A stretch of 64,000 nucleotides of DNA from Chamaecyparis obtusa (GCA_027943335.1 BSBK01007029.1:1798606-1862605), one strand, 5' to 3'; positions 31,983 to 43,085 are shown, numbered from the stretch's first letter. Program-made: numbers and translations. The notes: generated from the letters alone by a model not told the origin.

Positions 31983-34328
31983 ATGATGAGTCTATTTGAG
32001 AAAAAAATCAACCCTATTATGGAGAACAATTATCGAAATCAAGATCAAAATCTCCATTGGAAGCAAGATGATGAAGTATCTAAAGATGAAGTTTCAGAAG
32101 CACTCCAAGATCCCATGTTCGTGAAAATAATGCAATTAGTTTTGGAGAGGAATAAAGAAGCATATTTCATGAAGTTCATTCAAGCAGGAGTTAAGCTTCC
32201 TCATAATTTTGATACATCAACCTTGAGGGAGAATAAGGAAAAACAAAAAGAGGCATTGTCTAAAAAGTCATTGTTAAGATTAAGGTGTCCTTTTCTTTAT
32301 AATGATGGGCCAACCACATCTCCATCTTCCTCAAAAAAAGAAACATTCAAGAGCAACAAACTTATCTTGGATCAAAGGAAATTTCATGATAAATCTAGTT
32401 GTGATCAAGATAATAAAGAGTATGAAGAGAAAGGTACCACTCTCAAGCAAGATCTAATGCACAAACCTCCATATAGCAAGAGTAATCCATTCATCCTTCT
32501 TCCATCTCCCGAACCTCTATCTAGAAAAGATCCTCCCATAGCTAGCATTCCTTTCATCTTTTCTTCATCTCCCAAAGCTCCACAATTATCCAAAATTCCT
32601 CCGTCAAAAAGTGAACCTAATGATAACACCTTTCAAGTTGACTATGGCTACCCTCAAGGGCTACCTCTAAAAGAAACCCAAGCTAACTTACATCTTGCTG
32701 TAAATTGTTTCCATGCTTCAAAGATCTTGGATCCCAAAACTTCATGTGCTTTAATGCCTATTATACCCATTCAAGAGGATCCTACATCATTCTTCCAAAT
32801 ATTCCCCATACATATCCAAACATCTACCTTATCCTTAGAAGTGGCTCCATGTCAAGAAGATAATCCAAAGAGAAAAGAGATAAATAGTGACAAAGATCAA
32901 GATCAAGATTATACACAATCTTCTCCCATATTTGATGAAGGTCCCATATCCCTTGAACCTTTTGATGATCCCCTTGCATTCTTTCATGGCTTCCAAGATG
33001 ATATCCTTCCATTCCAAGAACAAAGTACCCTTCCAAGTTCCACATCTTCTCCACTTCCCAAGCAAGATCAAGATATCCCTTCCATAAATTCCAATGAGCA
33101 TATTGAAAATCAAGAGCAAAATACCATCTCTACATCATTCGAAGATCCTTGTCAAGATCAAAGCATCCCATCATTTCCTTGTCATATTCCTCCATGTTCA
33201 CCTCTAGAAACCATCATTCTTCCAAATCCCTTGCATGATAATAAATCCACTCAAGCTTCAGTTGATCCTATCAAATGTGTTCCTATCAAAGCTATTCATG
33301 AGCCTATTGGTATAAAGATAAATCCTAAAGATAAGAATCTTGGCGATGTAGTTCCTTCCAAAGATATTGATATCCCTTTCACACCTTATATTCCTCCATT
33401 CAAATGCAACCACATACCTCCACTATCCTCAAAATCCATTTTGGGTGCCTATGTCCCAAAACAAAAGTCTTCATCTCTTCCATCCATACTAGGTCCATAT
33501 ATTCCCCCATCAACCATTCCTATCATCCCTAGTTATCCATTCACTTACCCTACCATGTATCAAGATCAACAAAGACACACATACATGAAGAATGTCCAAA
33601 CACCAATCCATATGAACCCTCCATATTATTCCTATTCATCCACAATTCCTACGTCTTTTGGAAGCAATTTTGATGTACAACATAAAAATCATAAATCCAA
33701 GAATCCATATGTGTATAAAAATCACAATGTCCCATCTAATCGACATGTGAATGAAAAAAAAAATGAAATATCCAAAAGGCCGCAAAGGTCCACAAAGCAA
33801 AAAGAAAAAAATAAAATGTGGGTTCCTAAATCCCTCATTGAAGAAGTGCATTCAAAAGCATCACAAAAGGAAGAAAAATCAAAGAATATGTGGATTCCCA
33901 AGTCACTTTTGAAGGACTTGCACACAAAAGAAGAATCAAAATTGACACTCAAGCTTCCAAAGGCTTCCATTCCATCTCCTTCCAAACATCCTCCACTTTT
34001 CAAGTCTAATTTGGGTTCTCATATTCAAAAATCCACTACCTCAAAAGGACCCTTACCTCCTTCATCTATCATTCCTCCATCATTCCACCACTCTTCAAAG
34101 TGTGTGTCAAAGTTGATCTTGCCAACATTCCCATCTGCAACATACCTTCTTCTTATCCTCACATTCATTTTCCAATGCATACTTTCCATACTTCCATCCT
34201 TCTTATCAATATATTTGAGCATCCTAGTCATACCCATGGTTTATTATAGCATATCTTTCAGAGGAGCATTGTCCAAAGATTCCGTTGTTGGGAAAATATC
34301 AAAAAATACAAAAAAAAAAAAAAAATAA
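31983..34328 (+). CDS. Z ORF: gag-like N-terminus, Pro/Ser-rich middle, hydrophobic C-terminus
   Basis: A 781-codon intact ORF that I do not recognise as a whole. Residues of about 35-90 ('MFVKIMQLVLERNKEAYFMK', 'FIQAGVKLPHNF') resemble the N-terminus of the Tat gag of X. Residues of about 110-600 are Pro/Ser/Gln/Asp-rich with recurring 'SLPSILGPYIPPS'-type segments and 'YGYPQGLPLKETQANLHLA'. A Lys-rich part with two 'MWVPKSL/MWIPKSL' repeats follows. Residues of about 720-759 are strongly hydrophobic, enough for one or two membrane spans, then a short basic tail ends in a Lys run. No zinc finger, protease, RT or integrase is present. W is a second, broken copy. Two ATGs lie in tandem at the start. 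Confidence 0.75.
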   Translation: MMSLFEKKINPIMENNYRNQDQNLHWKQDDEVSKDEVSEALQDPMFVKIMQLVLERNKEAYFMKFIQAGVKLPHNFDTSTLRENKEKQKEALSKKSLLRLRCPFLYNDGPTTSPSSSKKETFKSNKLILDQRKFHDKSSCDQDNKEYEEKGTTLKQDLMHKPPYSKSNPFILLPSPEPLSRKDPPIASIPFIFSSSPKAPQLSKIPPSKSEPNDNTFQVDYGYPQGLPLKETQANLHLAVNCFHASKILDPKTSCALMPIIPIQEDPTSFFQIFPIHIQTSTLSLEVAPCQEDNPKRKEINSDKDQDQDYTQSSPIFDEGPISLEPFDDPLAFFHGFQDDILPFQEQSTLPSSTSSPLPKQDQDIPSINSNEHIENQEQNTISTSFEDPCQDQSIPSFPCHIPPCSPLETIILPNPLHDNKSTQASVDPIKCVPIKAIHEPIGIKINPKDKNLGDVVPSKDIDIPFTPYIPPFKCNHIPPLSSKSILGAYVPKQKSSSLPSILGPYIPPSTIPIIPSYPFTYPTMYQDQQRHTYMKNVQTPIHMNPPYYSYSSTIPTSFGSNFDVQHKNHKSKNPYVYKNHNVPSNRHVNEKKNEISKRPQRSTKQKEKNKMWVPKSLIEEVHSKASQKEEKSKNMWIPKSLLKDLHTKEESKLTLKLPKASIPSPSKHPPLFKSNLGSHIQKSTTSKGPLPPSSIIPPSFHHSSKCVSKLILPTFPSATYLLLILTFIFQCILSILPSFLSIYLSILVIPMVYYSISFRGALSKDSVVGKISKNTKKKKK

Positions 34329-36439
34329 AGAAAAAAAGAAAAAAATGAAAAAAGAGAAAAAGTGCCTTGGTGAAAACCTAGCAATAGGCACCTTGGTAGC
34401 AAAAGTAAAGAGAAATAAATCTATCTTATGGTAAAAACCACTTCTTGTGGCACCTTAGACAAGTACCATGATGAAAACCTGGCAAATAGACATCATGTGT
34501 AATTTTTCCTTCTTGCACTCTACGCTTGGGGGCAAGTTTCATCCATGCCATCCTCCATCTTCCTATCATTTATCTCACTTACATCCATATTTCCTCTCTC
34601 ACTTTTCATCTTGACAAGGTTGAACATATCCATGAGCATTAAGTATCTTGACATCCGTTATCCTCTCTATCAGCTTATTTACTTGTTGCATCCATGTTAC
34701 CCTATCATGATCTTGCTTATCCCAAATTCACCTTCATCATTCCTTGATAGTCTTTTCATAATCCCAAAACATCCCGTCATAGCCTCCATCAATCCTTTAT
34801 CATGATTGTGTTATCTTATCCAAATATTACCCAAATTGACCCTTGGTCTTGATCAAGATGAAGAACTTAAAGTGAAAAAAAAAAAATTGTTATCAAGAAC
34901 TTCTTGACATGTCCACTCTTTTGGATCACTCCTTTTCATGGTAGTAGATCGTTATCCTATACACTATCTAGCCCTGCACAATTGACTTCCATGGCTTATC
35001 CAAAAACACGCTTCACATTGCTATATTATTTTTTCCTTAGCTTGGGTACTCTTGAGGAGATAGTCCTACGGGTCACATTCGCATTGCTTCATCCATCATG
35101 GCCTTTCCATCTCTAATCCATCAGCTTGACAATCCACCTTTCATGTCCTATATCTTGCTAGACATTGGGGGCAAACCAATGTGATCTTGTTTGAGAGCTG
35201 GTAAAAAGGAAAGCATAAAGTGCTTTTAGATGCATCTGGCATGAACCAAGTTTTTGTAAAATCTTGGAAGTTTTCTCAAGTCCAACATTTTTCCTATCCA
35301 ATCAGGGGCATTTAATCTGAATCAGCAGATTCAATAGTGCTATAGTCGGTCACACATCAGAGAGACTTATCAGAGCTTCAGAAGAGAGTGATTTTCATGA
35401 ACCTTTGATGGATATCATTGTTCATACCCAAGTATTTGAGCCTACAACTTGATCCTTGAGTCTTCATTGACTTTATTATTCAGGATTAAAAATTGACAAC
35501 ACTTTAAAGATCAGAATACTTGGAAATACTTTTTGAAAATCATGAAATAATGCAAAACACTTGAAGCTTTCTTTTGATGGTCTTTACTTACATTGATTTT
35601 TATCACATCTTTTTAGCTCATCAATGAGGTTTCGACTAGATTGGCGATGAAGGAGACATGATATTTTTCTTGTCTTTGAGTGACTATCTTGAGGAAGATC
35701 CCACAACTTATGTGAATTCATCTAACAACATGGTCACCAAAGAACCATCGAGGACTTTCATGTAGTGTGGAAGGTTGACCTTTGATTGTTTGAGAAAATG
35801 GATTGGTATTCATACTCCCATAGTTTGGTCATCCAACTAGTGAGGGTTGTACTAGTTTCCAAAAGGGTGTTACCAAAAGCGATATAAAAGCGGTATTCAT
35901 ATCATCATGTCAGTGGGCAGTGGTGATTGTATCAAATTTCCAGTCCCAAAATGCTCAATGATGAAAATTTATCCTCAACGCATTTATTTGCTAAAAGCTA
36001 GTGACACTTAGTTGCATTGCATTGCATTATCATGGGAGGTTAATTGCATTATCATGTTAGATTAATTGCATGTGCATTTGTTTGTAGTATTTTTCCAAGG
36101 ACAAGGGGGTTCATTCAATCAAAATCATGATCAATCATCAAATGGGGGGGTTCAATCAAGAATCAAGGAAAGTCCATAAATCAAATAAGTGTCCATAACA
36201 TCACAGATCCATGAAGTCTGTCTAATCAAAGATACAATGTCATCAAAGTGATACATCCAAGTCCTGATCAATAACTAAAACATGATATAATATCAACAAA
36301 TTGAAGGAGCTCCATAATCAATCATCTCAATAACATGTACTCTAGCTGGGTCAACCCATGACTTAAATCCAAATATCTAAGAAGCTAAGGACCGTATATA
36401 TATCATTTACGGAAATGTGCCTGTTTGGAAAATCAAGGG

Positions 36440-37010
36440 AATCATATCAGTATTCTATATTAGTGAATCATTTTACATCAATCAATCCTATCAGGATCCC
36501 ATATCAGTTTTCACACTGATCAAGATCAATCCTATCAACTATATTAGTTTTCACACTGATCAGTTATCCCATATCAATTTTACTATCCTATCAGATTGAA
36601 AAATTACATTCATTGGTACCATTATCCTGTTATTATAATCACTTGTTTTGATTAACTACAACAGACCTATCTATCTTGGATATACAAATTGCAAGTCATG
36701 GCATATCATCAATATTTTTCAGAAATGAAAACATATTGGACCAATCAATCAAAATCTTTCAAATCAAGGAATCAATATGTTTTATTTCTGAGGGGGCATC
36801 AGAGTATCAAATTGGCATCACATCAAAAACATTTATCAGTGGGGCATATCATATCAGGTTATCATATCAGCATATCATATCAGTTTCATATTAGGAGGCA
36901 AATCAGTATCAAATCAGTTTATCATATCATATCAGGCAGCATATCACTATCAGAGACAGTATCATATCATCGTACCAACTATCAGAGGTATCAAGGAATC
37001 ACAGAACCAG
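36440..37010 (+). repeat. TATCA-rich low-complexity tract
   Basis: Motifs ATATCAG, CATATCA and TATCAGT recur dozens of times with irregular spacing. They are densest at 36835-36970, just upstream of the polypurine tract. Confidence 0.85.
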
Positions 37011-37071
37011 AATAGAATCAGATCATCATACCAAGGGAATCTTTGAATCAGTGTTCTTCGCACATCAACTC

Positions 37072-37084
37072 AAAGAGGGACATT
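37072..37084 (+). promoter_or_regulatory. Z polypurine tract
   Basis: AAAGAGGGACATT directly precedes the 3' LTR start TGTAGACACG. Confidence 0.8.
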
Positions 37085-37933
37085 TGTAGACACGAAAAAT
37101 TGGCAAAAGGCTTAAATCAATCAAAAAGTGCAATCAAATCATCAAAATAGCACGAAAAATCAATAAATGGGACAAAGGCAATTCAAATCAAAGGAAAATT
37201 CAATTAAATGATTAAATAAAGCTTGAAAAGAGGAAAAACACTATGAAATTGATTAAATTCAATTAATGACATAGTTGTTGGAATGAAAAATCAAAATGAA
37301 CCTCTTACCCTTCATGGCTAAATTTAATTACTTTAATTAATTAATAAATCATAATTTCCCTCAACAAAGCAAATTGGAGACAAAATGTACACAAATCACT
37401 CACTTTTGTTGAAATGGTCCAACCTTTTGAAACCATTTAAATGATTTTCCCCTCCTTGTCCCCCCATTTATGGACAAAGCAAAGCCAATTGACCTTACCC
37501 AAGCATAACCATGATGAACTCACTCTACCCCCTACCCTTGGGAAAATCCTATAAGTAGAAAGCATTTTGAGGCATTATTCATCCACCACATATCTGAGAA
37601 TTGCAGCCAAGCTCTTGCAATTTGCATCCACACCACTCACTTAGCTATTTTCATTGATAATTAGCTTAAATTGTTGATCATTTGTAGATTTCTTATCAAA
37701 TAGAGATAGAATTTGATAATTAGATCTAGTTTGCTTATCATATTAGTTCAATTTCTCATTATTAGAGTGTCACTAGTGAGGATTTGCAGCTAAGAGCCTC
37801 ATTTACCACTTAAATATAGAGAACCATGAGATATTTAGATTAATTTGTGCATTATTTAGATTAGTTTGCTTTGAATAGTGTAAATTCTCTTTAAATCTTG
37901 TTATTTCATGAAGGTGTTAAACTCACACACACA
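37085..37933 (+). repeat. Z 3' LTR (849 bp)
   Basis: It matches 28803-29651 end to end with about ten substitutions. It is followed by leader sequence instead of flanking DNA. Confidence 0.93.
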
Positions 37934-38111
37934 AATGACGCCCACTGTGGGGCTCTAAGCCTGATTCTATCATTTTCATCATCATGTGCATGTTTGTATT
38001 CTCCATTTTCCATGTTTATTGTGTAGGAAATAGGTAAAATCATGCTTACAGGAGATTCACTTATGCCTACAGTCAGATCTCTGTCGCCTATAAGCTCTGT
38101 AATCATGCCTG
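37934..38111 (+). other. Second, truncated Z leader (PBS plus 5' untranslated part)
   Basis: It matches 29652-29832 closely, including the PBS (TGACGCCCACTGTGGGG) and the start of the motif array. It breaks off after AATCATGCCTGC, where C1 integrase sequence starts. It shows that a second Z-type element once shared the LTR at 37085-37933. Confidence 0.88.
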
Positions 38112-39271
38112 CATTTGAGATCTCTATAAGAAAACTAGAGATTATAGGCAGATAAATACTGGAAAGAAGCTATAAGTACAGGTATTTACACTCTTAATTG
38201 GGTACAGATCAAGAAAGGTACAAATCTGACACCTTATGAATTATGGCATGGGTATGCACCGAGTGTTAAATATTTTAGAATCTTTGGAAGCAAGTAATAC
38301 ATATTAAAAGACAATAGGAATGGAAAGTTTGATGCTAAAAGTGATGAAGGCATATTCCTAGGGTAATCCATAAAAAGTAAATCTTATAAGTGTTTGAATT
38401 CTAACACTAACAAAATTGTGGAAAGTGTGAATGTCAAAATTGATGAGTATGCAGAAAGAAATGAAGTTGATAGTAAAAGAGAACCAGAAGATTACAAATC
38501 TTTTATGTATATAGAAGAAGAAGAGGTAAGTGATAGACTTGCACCTGATGTCAAGTCTCGAGTAAGCAATGCCAAGCGATAGGAAGATGCTGTCAAGCAT
38601 CAGGAAAATAGTGCCAAGAAGGAAAAAGAACATGCCGAGCGACAGGAAGATGCTGTCGAGTATCAGGGTGAGGTTACCAAGCATTCAGAAGCTAAATCTG
38701 ACAATCTTATTGGGGAACCTGATGAATTAGAGGAAAGGAGAGCTGAACCTGTTTTGACAAAATATGTAAGGAGACATCACAAGCCTGAACAGATAATTGG
38801 AGACAAAGATACTGGAGTTCTGACCAGAAGTAAGAAAAAGGATCCAACATGTTTACTATGTGAATTTGATCCTAAGAGAATAAGGGAGGCATTAGAAAAT
38901 GAAGAATGGATACAAGAAATGAATGAAGAGATAGACCAGATAGAGAAGAATGATACTTGGACTTTGGTGCCGAGACCTGAAAATAAAAATGTCATTGGAA
39001 CAAAGTGGGTGTTCCAGAATAAGTTGAATGAACATGGTGAAATCAATAGAAATAAAGCTAGGCTGGTATGCAAGGGCTACGCACAAGAAGAAGGAATAGA
39101 TTGTGGGGAGACATTTGCCCTTGTAGCTATATTGGAAAGAGTAAGAACTCTGCTTGCATATGCTGCTCATAAAGATGTCAAGGTATATCAAATGGATGTT
39201 AAGTCTGCATTTTTAAATGGTATACTAGAAGAAGAAGTTTACATTAAACAACCAGAAGGTTTTATTGATCC
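38112..39271 (+). pseudogene. C1 pol: integrase C-terminus and start of RT
   Basis: The reading starts inside the integrase C-terminal region ('GTNLTPYELWHGYAPSVKYF', 'RIFGSK'). A charged linker with a 63 bp duplication follows. RT begins with '[20 protein letters not shown]', '[16 protein letters not shown]', '[20 protein letters not shown]' and '[13 protein letters not shown]'. In-frame stops occur near 38295, 38364 and 38580. The 540-base stretch 38754-39293 is open. It is cut after 'PEGFIDP' by the solo LTR and resumes at 40119. The catalytic integrase core and the protease are missing. Confidence 0.9.
38571..38665 (+). repeat. 63 bp duplication in the C1 pol linker
   Basis: Copy 1 (from 38571) and copy 2 (from 38634) are nearly identical over about 32 bp. 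Copy 1 has TAG where copy 2 has CAG, and CA where copy 2 has CG at two places. The stop at 38580-38582 is therefore a visible CAG-to-TAG change. Confidence 0.88.
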
Positions 39272-40118
39272 CAATGAAGGGTGCTCCTTTTAATACCACA
39301 AACACATAACAAAAACAGAGAAACAACAACAATATGCAAGAACAGAAAATTGGCTTCTTATTATCTCCACAAATGTGGAATTACAACTTTCAAAATTACA
39401 ATATGCAAAGCCACATGGGCATTCCCTTACAATATTCTATAGGACAAAGCCTTGAATCAATACCCAGATCTACTACCCAGAACTGTCCTAGAAAACACTA
39501 CGGGTCTTCTTATTTAGGCATTTTCCACCGCCCAAGAAGGTTCCAGAAATTTAGCCCTTAGGGCCGACCAAACTTAGAATTATTTTATTTTTTAATTTAT
39601 TACATCAAAGTCGGCTCAAAATAAATTTTGAAACCCAAACAAAAATTTTGAAGGAAAATTATTTTTCGCCATTTCAGGTGACCCAACTTCCGAAGACCAT
39701 AAGTCATCGCCAGTTGACCCGATTGACTATTATAACCCCATTTCAGAAAGGCCACAAAGCGCTCTACAGGCTTGACTTGAGAAAGTGCCTTTCACCCAAG
39801 TTTTTGACCTCATCTGGGGCCTCTAAAGCCTTCAAAACTGAGTTCAAAGTTTCTGTACTTTGCTGCCAATACCGAAAATCTTCAATATCTTCAAAACTAG
39901 ACTTGATCTAGCCATGAAACTTTACTGGCAGGCTGATATGAATGAGATGAACCTCCACATGTAAAATTAGAACATTCTAAGATTTATGATCAACTTACTA
40001 AAAATAGAAAGTTTCCATAAATAGCAGCTTTGCACAAGACAACCCTTATTGAATACAAAAACATAAATATTTTTGGGTGATGCAAGATTGCTCTTACACC
40101 TAGGATGCTCCTGCATCA
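39272..40118. mobile_element. Solo LTR of the G2 family inside C1 RT
   Basis: 847 bp match the two G2 LTRs throughout. The duplication GATCC flanks it (39267-39271 and 40119-40123), and removing the insertion rejoins the RT reading ('GFIDPN'). The first two bases are CA where G2 has TG, while the other end (GCATCA) is intact. Its orientation is the same as the G2 LTRs. It is the product of recombination between two LTRs of a former full element. Confidence 0.9.
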
Positions 40119-41257
40119 GATCCAAATAGAAGACACATGGTCTGCAAATTGAACAAAGCACTATATGGATTGAAGCAAGCTCCAGAGCATGGTATGAGAG
40201 ATTGCATAACTACTTGATACAGATTGGATTTTCAAGGACAAATGACACAAGCAATTTGTACATGAAAGATGAAGAAGGTAAAGGAATCTTGTTGGCAAAG
40301 ATTTTGGTTGATGATATTATTTTTGGTGGACAAGATGCCTTGTGTAAGAGATTTTCAAATGAAATGCAAACTAAATTTGAAATGAGCATGTTTGGTGAGA
40401 TTAAATTTTTTGTTGGTTTACAAGTATATCAAATGAAGAAAGGAATTTTCATTACACAGTCTAAGTATGTTAATGAGATGCTGAAAAGTTTTAGAATGGA
40501 AGATTCTAGACCAGTGAGTACTCCTATGGCTATTGGACAAAAGTTGTCTAAGAATGATGATGCTGCAGAAGTAAACCAGACTTTGTACAGATCTATGATT
40601 GGAAAATTATAATATGTTGTACATAGTAGACTAGATATTGCACTAGTTGTTGGGATTGTGGCAAGATTCTCTGCCAATCCTAAGGAAACACACATGATGG
40701 CTGTGAAGAGAATAATGAGATACTTGAAAGGGACTATTGACTATGGGCTATATTACAAGAAGGATGAAAGATTTGAACTGAGAGTATATATAGATGTTGA
40801 TTGGGTAGGAAATGTAGATGACAGAAAAAGTACTAGTGGTGGAGCTTTCTTTCTTAGACAAAGATTAGTCTCCTGGACAAGCAAGAAATAAAATTGCATT
40901 TCTCAATCTACTGTTAAAGCCAAGTATGTTGCTGCCGCAGTGAATTGTTCAAATTTGGTATGGATAATGCAATTTTTGGTAGGAATGAAAGAAGAAATCA
41001 CTGAACCAGTTGTTATCTTCTGTGATAACACAAGTGCTATCAATATTTCTAAGAATCTGGTAATGCATACAAAGACCAAACACATAGCAATCAAGTATCA
41101 TTACTTGAGCGAATTGGTACAAGATAAAGAAGTCCGCATGGAATATGTGAATACAAAAGAACAATTAGCAGACATATTCACTAAAGCTTTACCTAAAGAA
41201 GCACATGAGTATCTGAGAAGTCAATTAGGGGTCCTTCCCCTAATTGAGGCTTCCTAG
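40119..41257 (+). pseudogene. C1 RT (C-terminal part) and RNase H
   Basis: It continues RT after the solo LTR with 'KLNKALYGLKQAP'. A one-base deletion near 40186 shifts the frame within a motif that normally reads on into 'AWYERLHNYL'. Then come the catalytic 'LVDDIIF' (usually YVDD), 'IKFFVGLQV', the RNase H part 'YIDVDWVGNVDDRKSTSG', 'CDNTSAINISKN', 'TKHIAIKYHYL' and 'QLADIFTKALP'. Stops at about 40610 (TAA) and 40889 (TAA) stand where glutamine is usual. It ends at a TAG (41255-41257). These enzymes would copy element RNA; this copy is inactive. Confidence 0.92.
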
Positions 41258-41730
41258 TCAAGCTAGAAGCACTGCATCAAATATGCTATAGTAGAATATT
41301 TGACAGATTGATGTAGAATATTGTCACACTTTAGGACTGGCCTAGAGTTTTGAAAAGAAGAGCAAAGCCAAGAATCAGTCATAAGCAAGATGACAGAGGC
41401 AGAAACACTGAACTATAAAGCTGATATCTACATCTGATGGATGTATGTTTTAATTGCTGCTTTGGCATTTTTGTCAAAGAGGGAGATGAACTAAGATGAT
41501 ATAATAACACATGACAGAGATGAAAGTAACCTGAGAAAGATGAACATAGATGAAGGATCAGGATAGAGGGAGATTTGGTATTTCTAGACGGTCACAAAAG
41601 TGAGGCTAATAGATTCTGAATCAGAATGAAGCTAAGGATATTACAAATATTTCTGATGGAGAGATAAGTTTTTTGGATTGGTTGGTAATCCATGTGTTAT
41701 TAAGGTGATATCATATAGTGTTGCCATCAA
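41258..41730 (+). other. C1 3' untranslated region
   Basis: Non-coding sequence between the pol stop and the polypurine tract. I see nothing else in it. Confidence 0.7.
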
Positions 41731-41745
41731 TGCCAAAGAGGGAGA
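41731..41745 (+). promoter_or_regulatory. C1 polypurine tract
   Basis: GCCAAAGAGGGAGAT directly precedes the LTR start TGTTAG, as in most plant copia elements. Confidence 0.9.
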
Positions 41746-42224
41746 TTGTTAGAAACTACAATTGAAGCAATTGTTATATTGTCATTGATGTCAAACCTTA
41801 ACTGGTAAGACTGTTGCTACTTAGGAAAGTACTATATCTATTTGATTGATGAGAAGGGGACATGCAAGGTTGGTAACAATAGCACCTAAGGAAAGATTGA
41901 GTTATCTAGATACTACAAAGAGTACTTGATGATGTTGCACAATGATGAGACAATGTATTATTTATCTTAGTAAAGAATGAAGACTAAACTGGTAGGCTTA
42001 ATTGAGAAAAAGTGAAGAAATCTAGTTTAAGCTGAGTGGTGTTAGTGTCGACTGAGTTAGTGTATGTTGAGAAAATTTAGTGGTGACTGAACATTAGTTA
42101 ATTGCCGAGGAAGACAGTGTTAGTCAAGGAACATTTCTTAGTATTGATTGAGCTTTCTAAGTGAAGTCTGAGAAGTTGAGCACAGTATTGATCGAGCGTC
42201 AGTATTTTTATATTTGAAGAGAAT
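41746..42224 (+). repeat. C1 3' LTR, left part
   Basis: It matches 15543-16020 of the 5' LTR, then stops at the G2 insertion after AGAAT. Confidence 0.92.
42220..42224. repeat. G2 target site duplication, left copy (AGAAT)
   Basis: AGAAT lies just before TGATGAAGGG and again at 48589-48593 just after GCATCA. The uninterrupted C1 5' LTR has a single AGAATT at this place (about 16018-16023). Confidence 0.92.
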
Positions 42225-43085
42225 TGATGAAGGGTGCTCACCTTAATACCACAAACACATAACAAAAATAGAGAAACAACAACAATATGCAAGAACAAAA
42301 AATTGGCTTCTTATTATCTCCACAAATGTGGAATTACAAACTTTCAGAATTACAATATGTAAAGCCACATGGGCATTCCCTTACAATATTCTGTAGGACA
42401 AAGCCTTGAATCAATACCCAGATCTACTACCTAGAACTGTCCCAAACTGCCTAAGACAACACTATAGCCTTCCTTATATAGGCAATTTTTCACCGCCTAG
42501 GAAGGTTCCAGAATTTTTAGCCAACAAGGCCGACCAAACTTAGAATTATTTTATTTTTTATTTTATTACATCAAAGTCGGCTCAAAATAACTTTTGAAAC
42601 CCAAACAAATTTTTTGAAGGAAAATCATTTTCCGCCATTTCAGGTGACCCAACTTTTAGAGACCATAAGTCATCACCCGTTGACCTGATTGACTATTATA
42701 ACCCCATTTCGGAAAGGGCACAAGGAGCTCTACAACCCTTAAATTAAGTAAGCTTCATTTAGCTGAAAATTTGAACTCATCCGGGGCCTCTAAAACCTTC
42801 AAAATTGAGTTCAAAGTTTTTGTACCCTATTTCCAAAATTGAAAAGTTTCAATATCTTCAAAACTAGACTTGATCTAGCCATGAAACCTTACTGACATGC
42901 TGATATGATTGAGATGAACCTCCACATGTAAAATCAGAATATTCTGAGATCATATGACCAACTTACTAAAAATAGCAAGTTTCCATAAATAACAACTCTA
43001 CACAAGATAGCCCTTATTGAAAAGAAACCAGAAATATTTTTGGGTGATGTAAGATTGCTCTCACACCCAGGATGCTCCTGCATCA
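42225..43085 (-). repeat. G2 3' LTR (861 bp)
   Basis: Plus-strand ends are TGATGAAGGG and CCTGCATCA. It is the same length as the copy at 47728-48588. A TATA-like sequence on the minus strand (CCTATATAAGG) spans about 42473-42482. Confidence 0.93.

Larger units (their letters stand above)
34329..37084 (+). other. Z 3' untranslated region
   Basis: There is no convincing coding frame. An A-rich tract (34308-34362) opens it, followed by segments matching inverted Y (34385-34500 and 35040-35190). The middle part (35200-36400) shows only decayed sequence. The tract at 36440-37010 is rich in TATCA motifs. Confidence 0.65.
28803..37933 (+). mobile_element. Z: young non-autonomous LTR retrotransposon
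   Basis: Two direct LTRs of exactly 849 bp differ at only about ten positions by eye. The 5' LTR is followed by a Tat-type PBS and the 3' LTR is preceded by the polypurine tract AAAGAGGGA. The only long ORF (31983-34328) has no enzyme domain. The 5' LTR interrupts W. No matching target duplication can be seen because the 3' LTR runs straight into another PBS and leader copy (37934-38111). Mobility would depend on an autonomous Tat-type partner. Confidence 0.88.

Noticed and set aside
35200..36400. Possible host exon in the Z 3' region
   Set aside because: There is no sustained frame or splice-like organisation, and the region lies between Z's ORF and its polypurine tract.
38358..39191. Minus-strand ORFs over C1 pol (38358-38684, 38777-39073, 38892-39191)
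   Set aside because: They are shadows of the copia integrase/RT frame.
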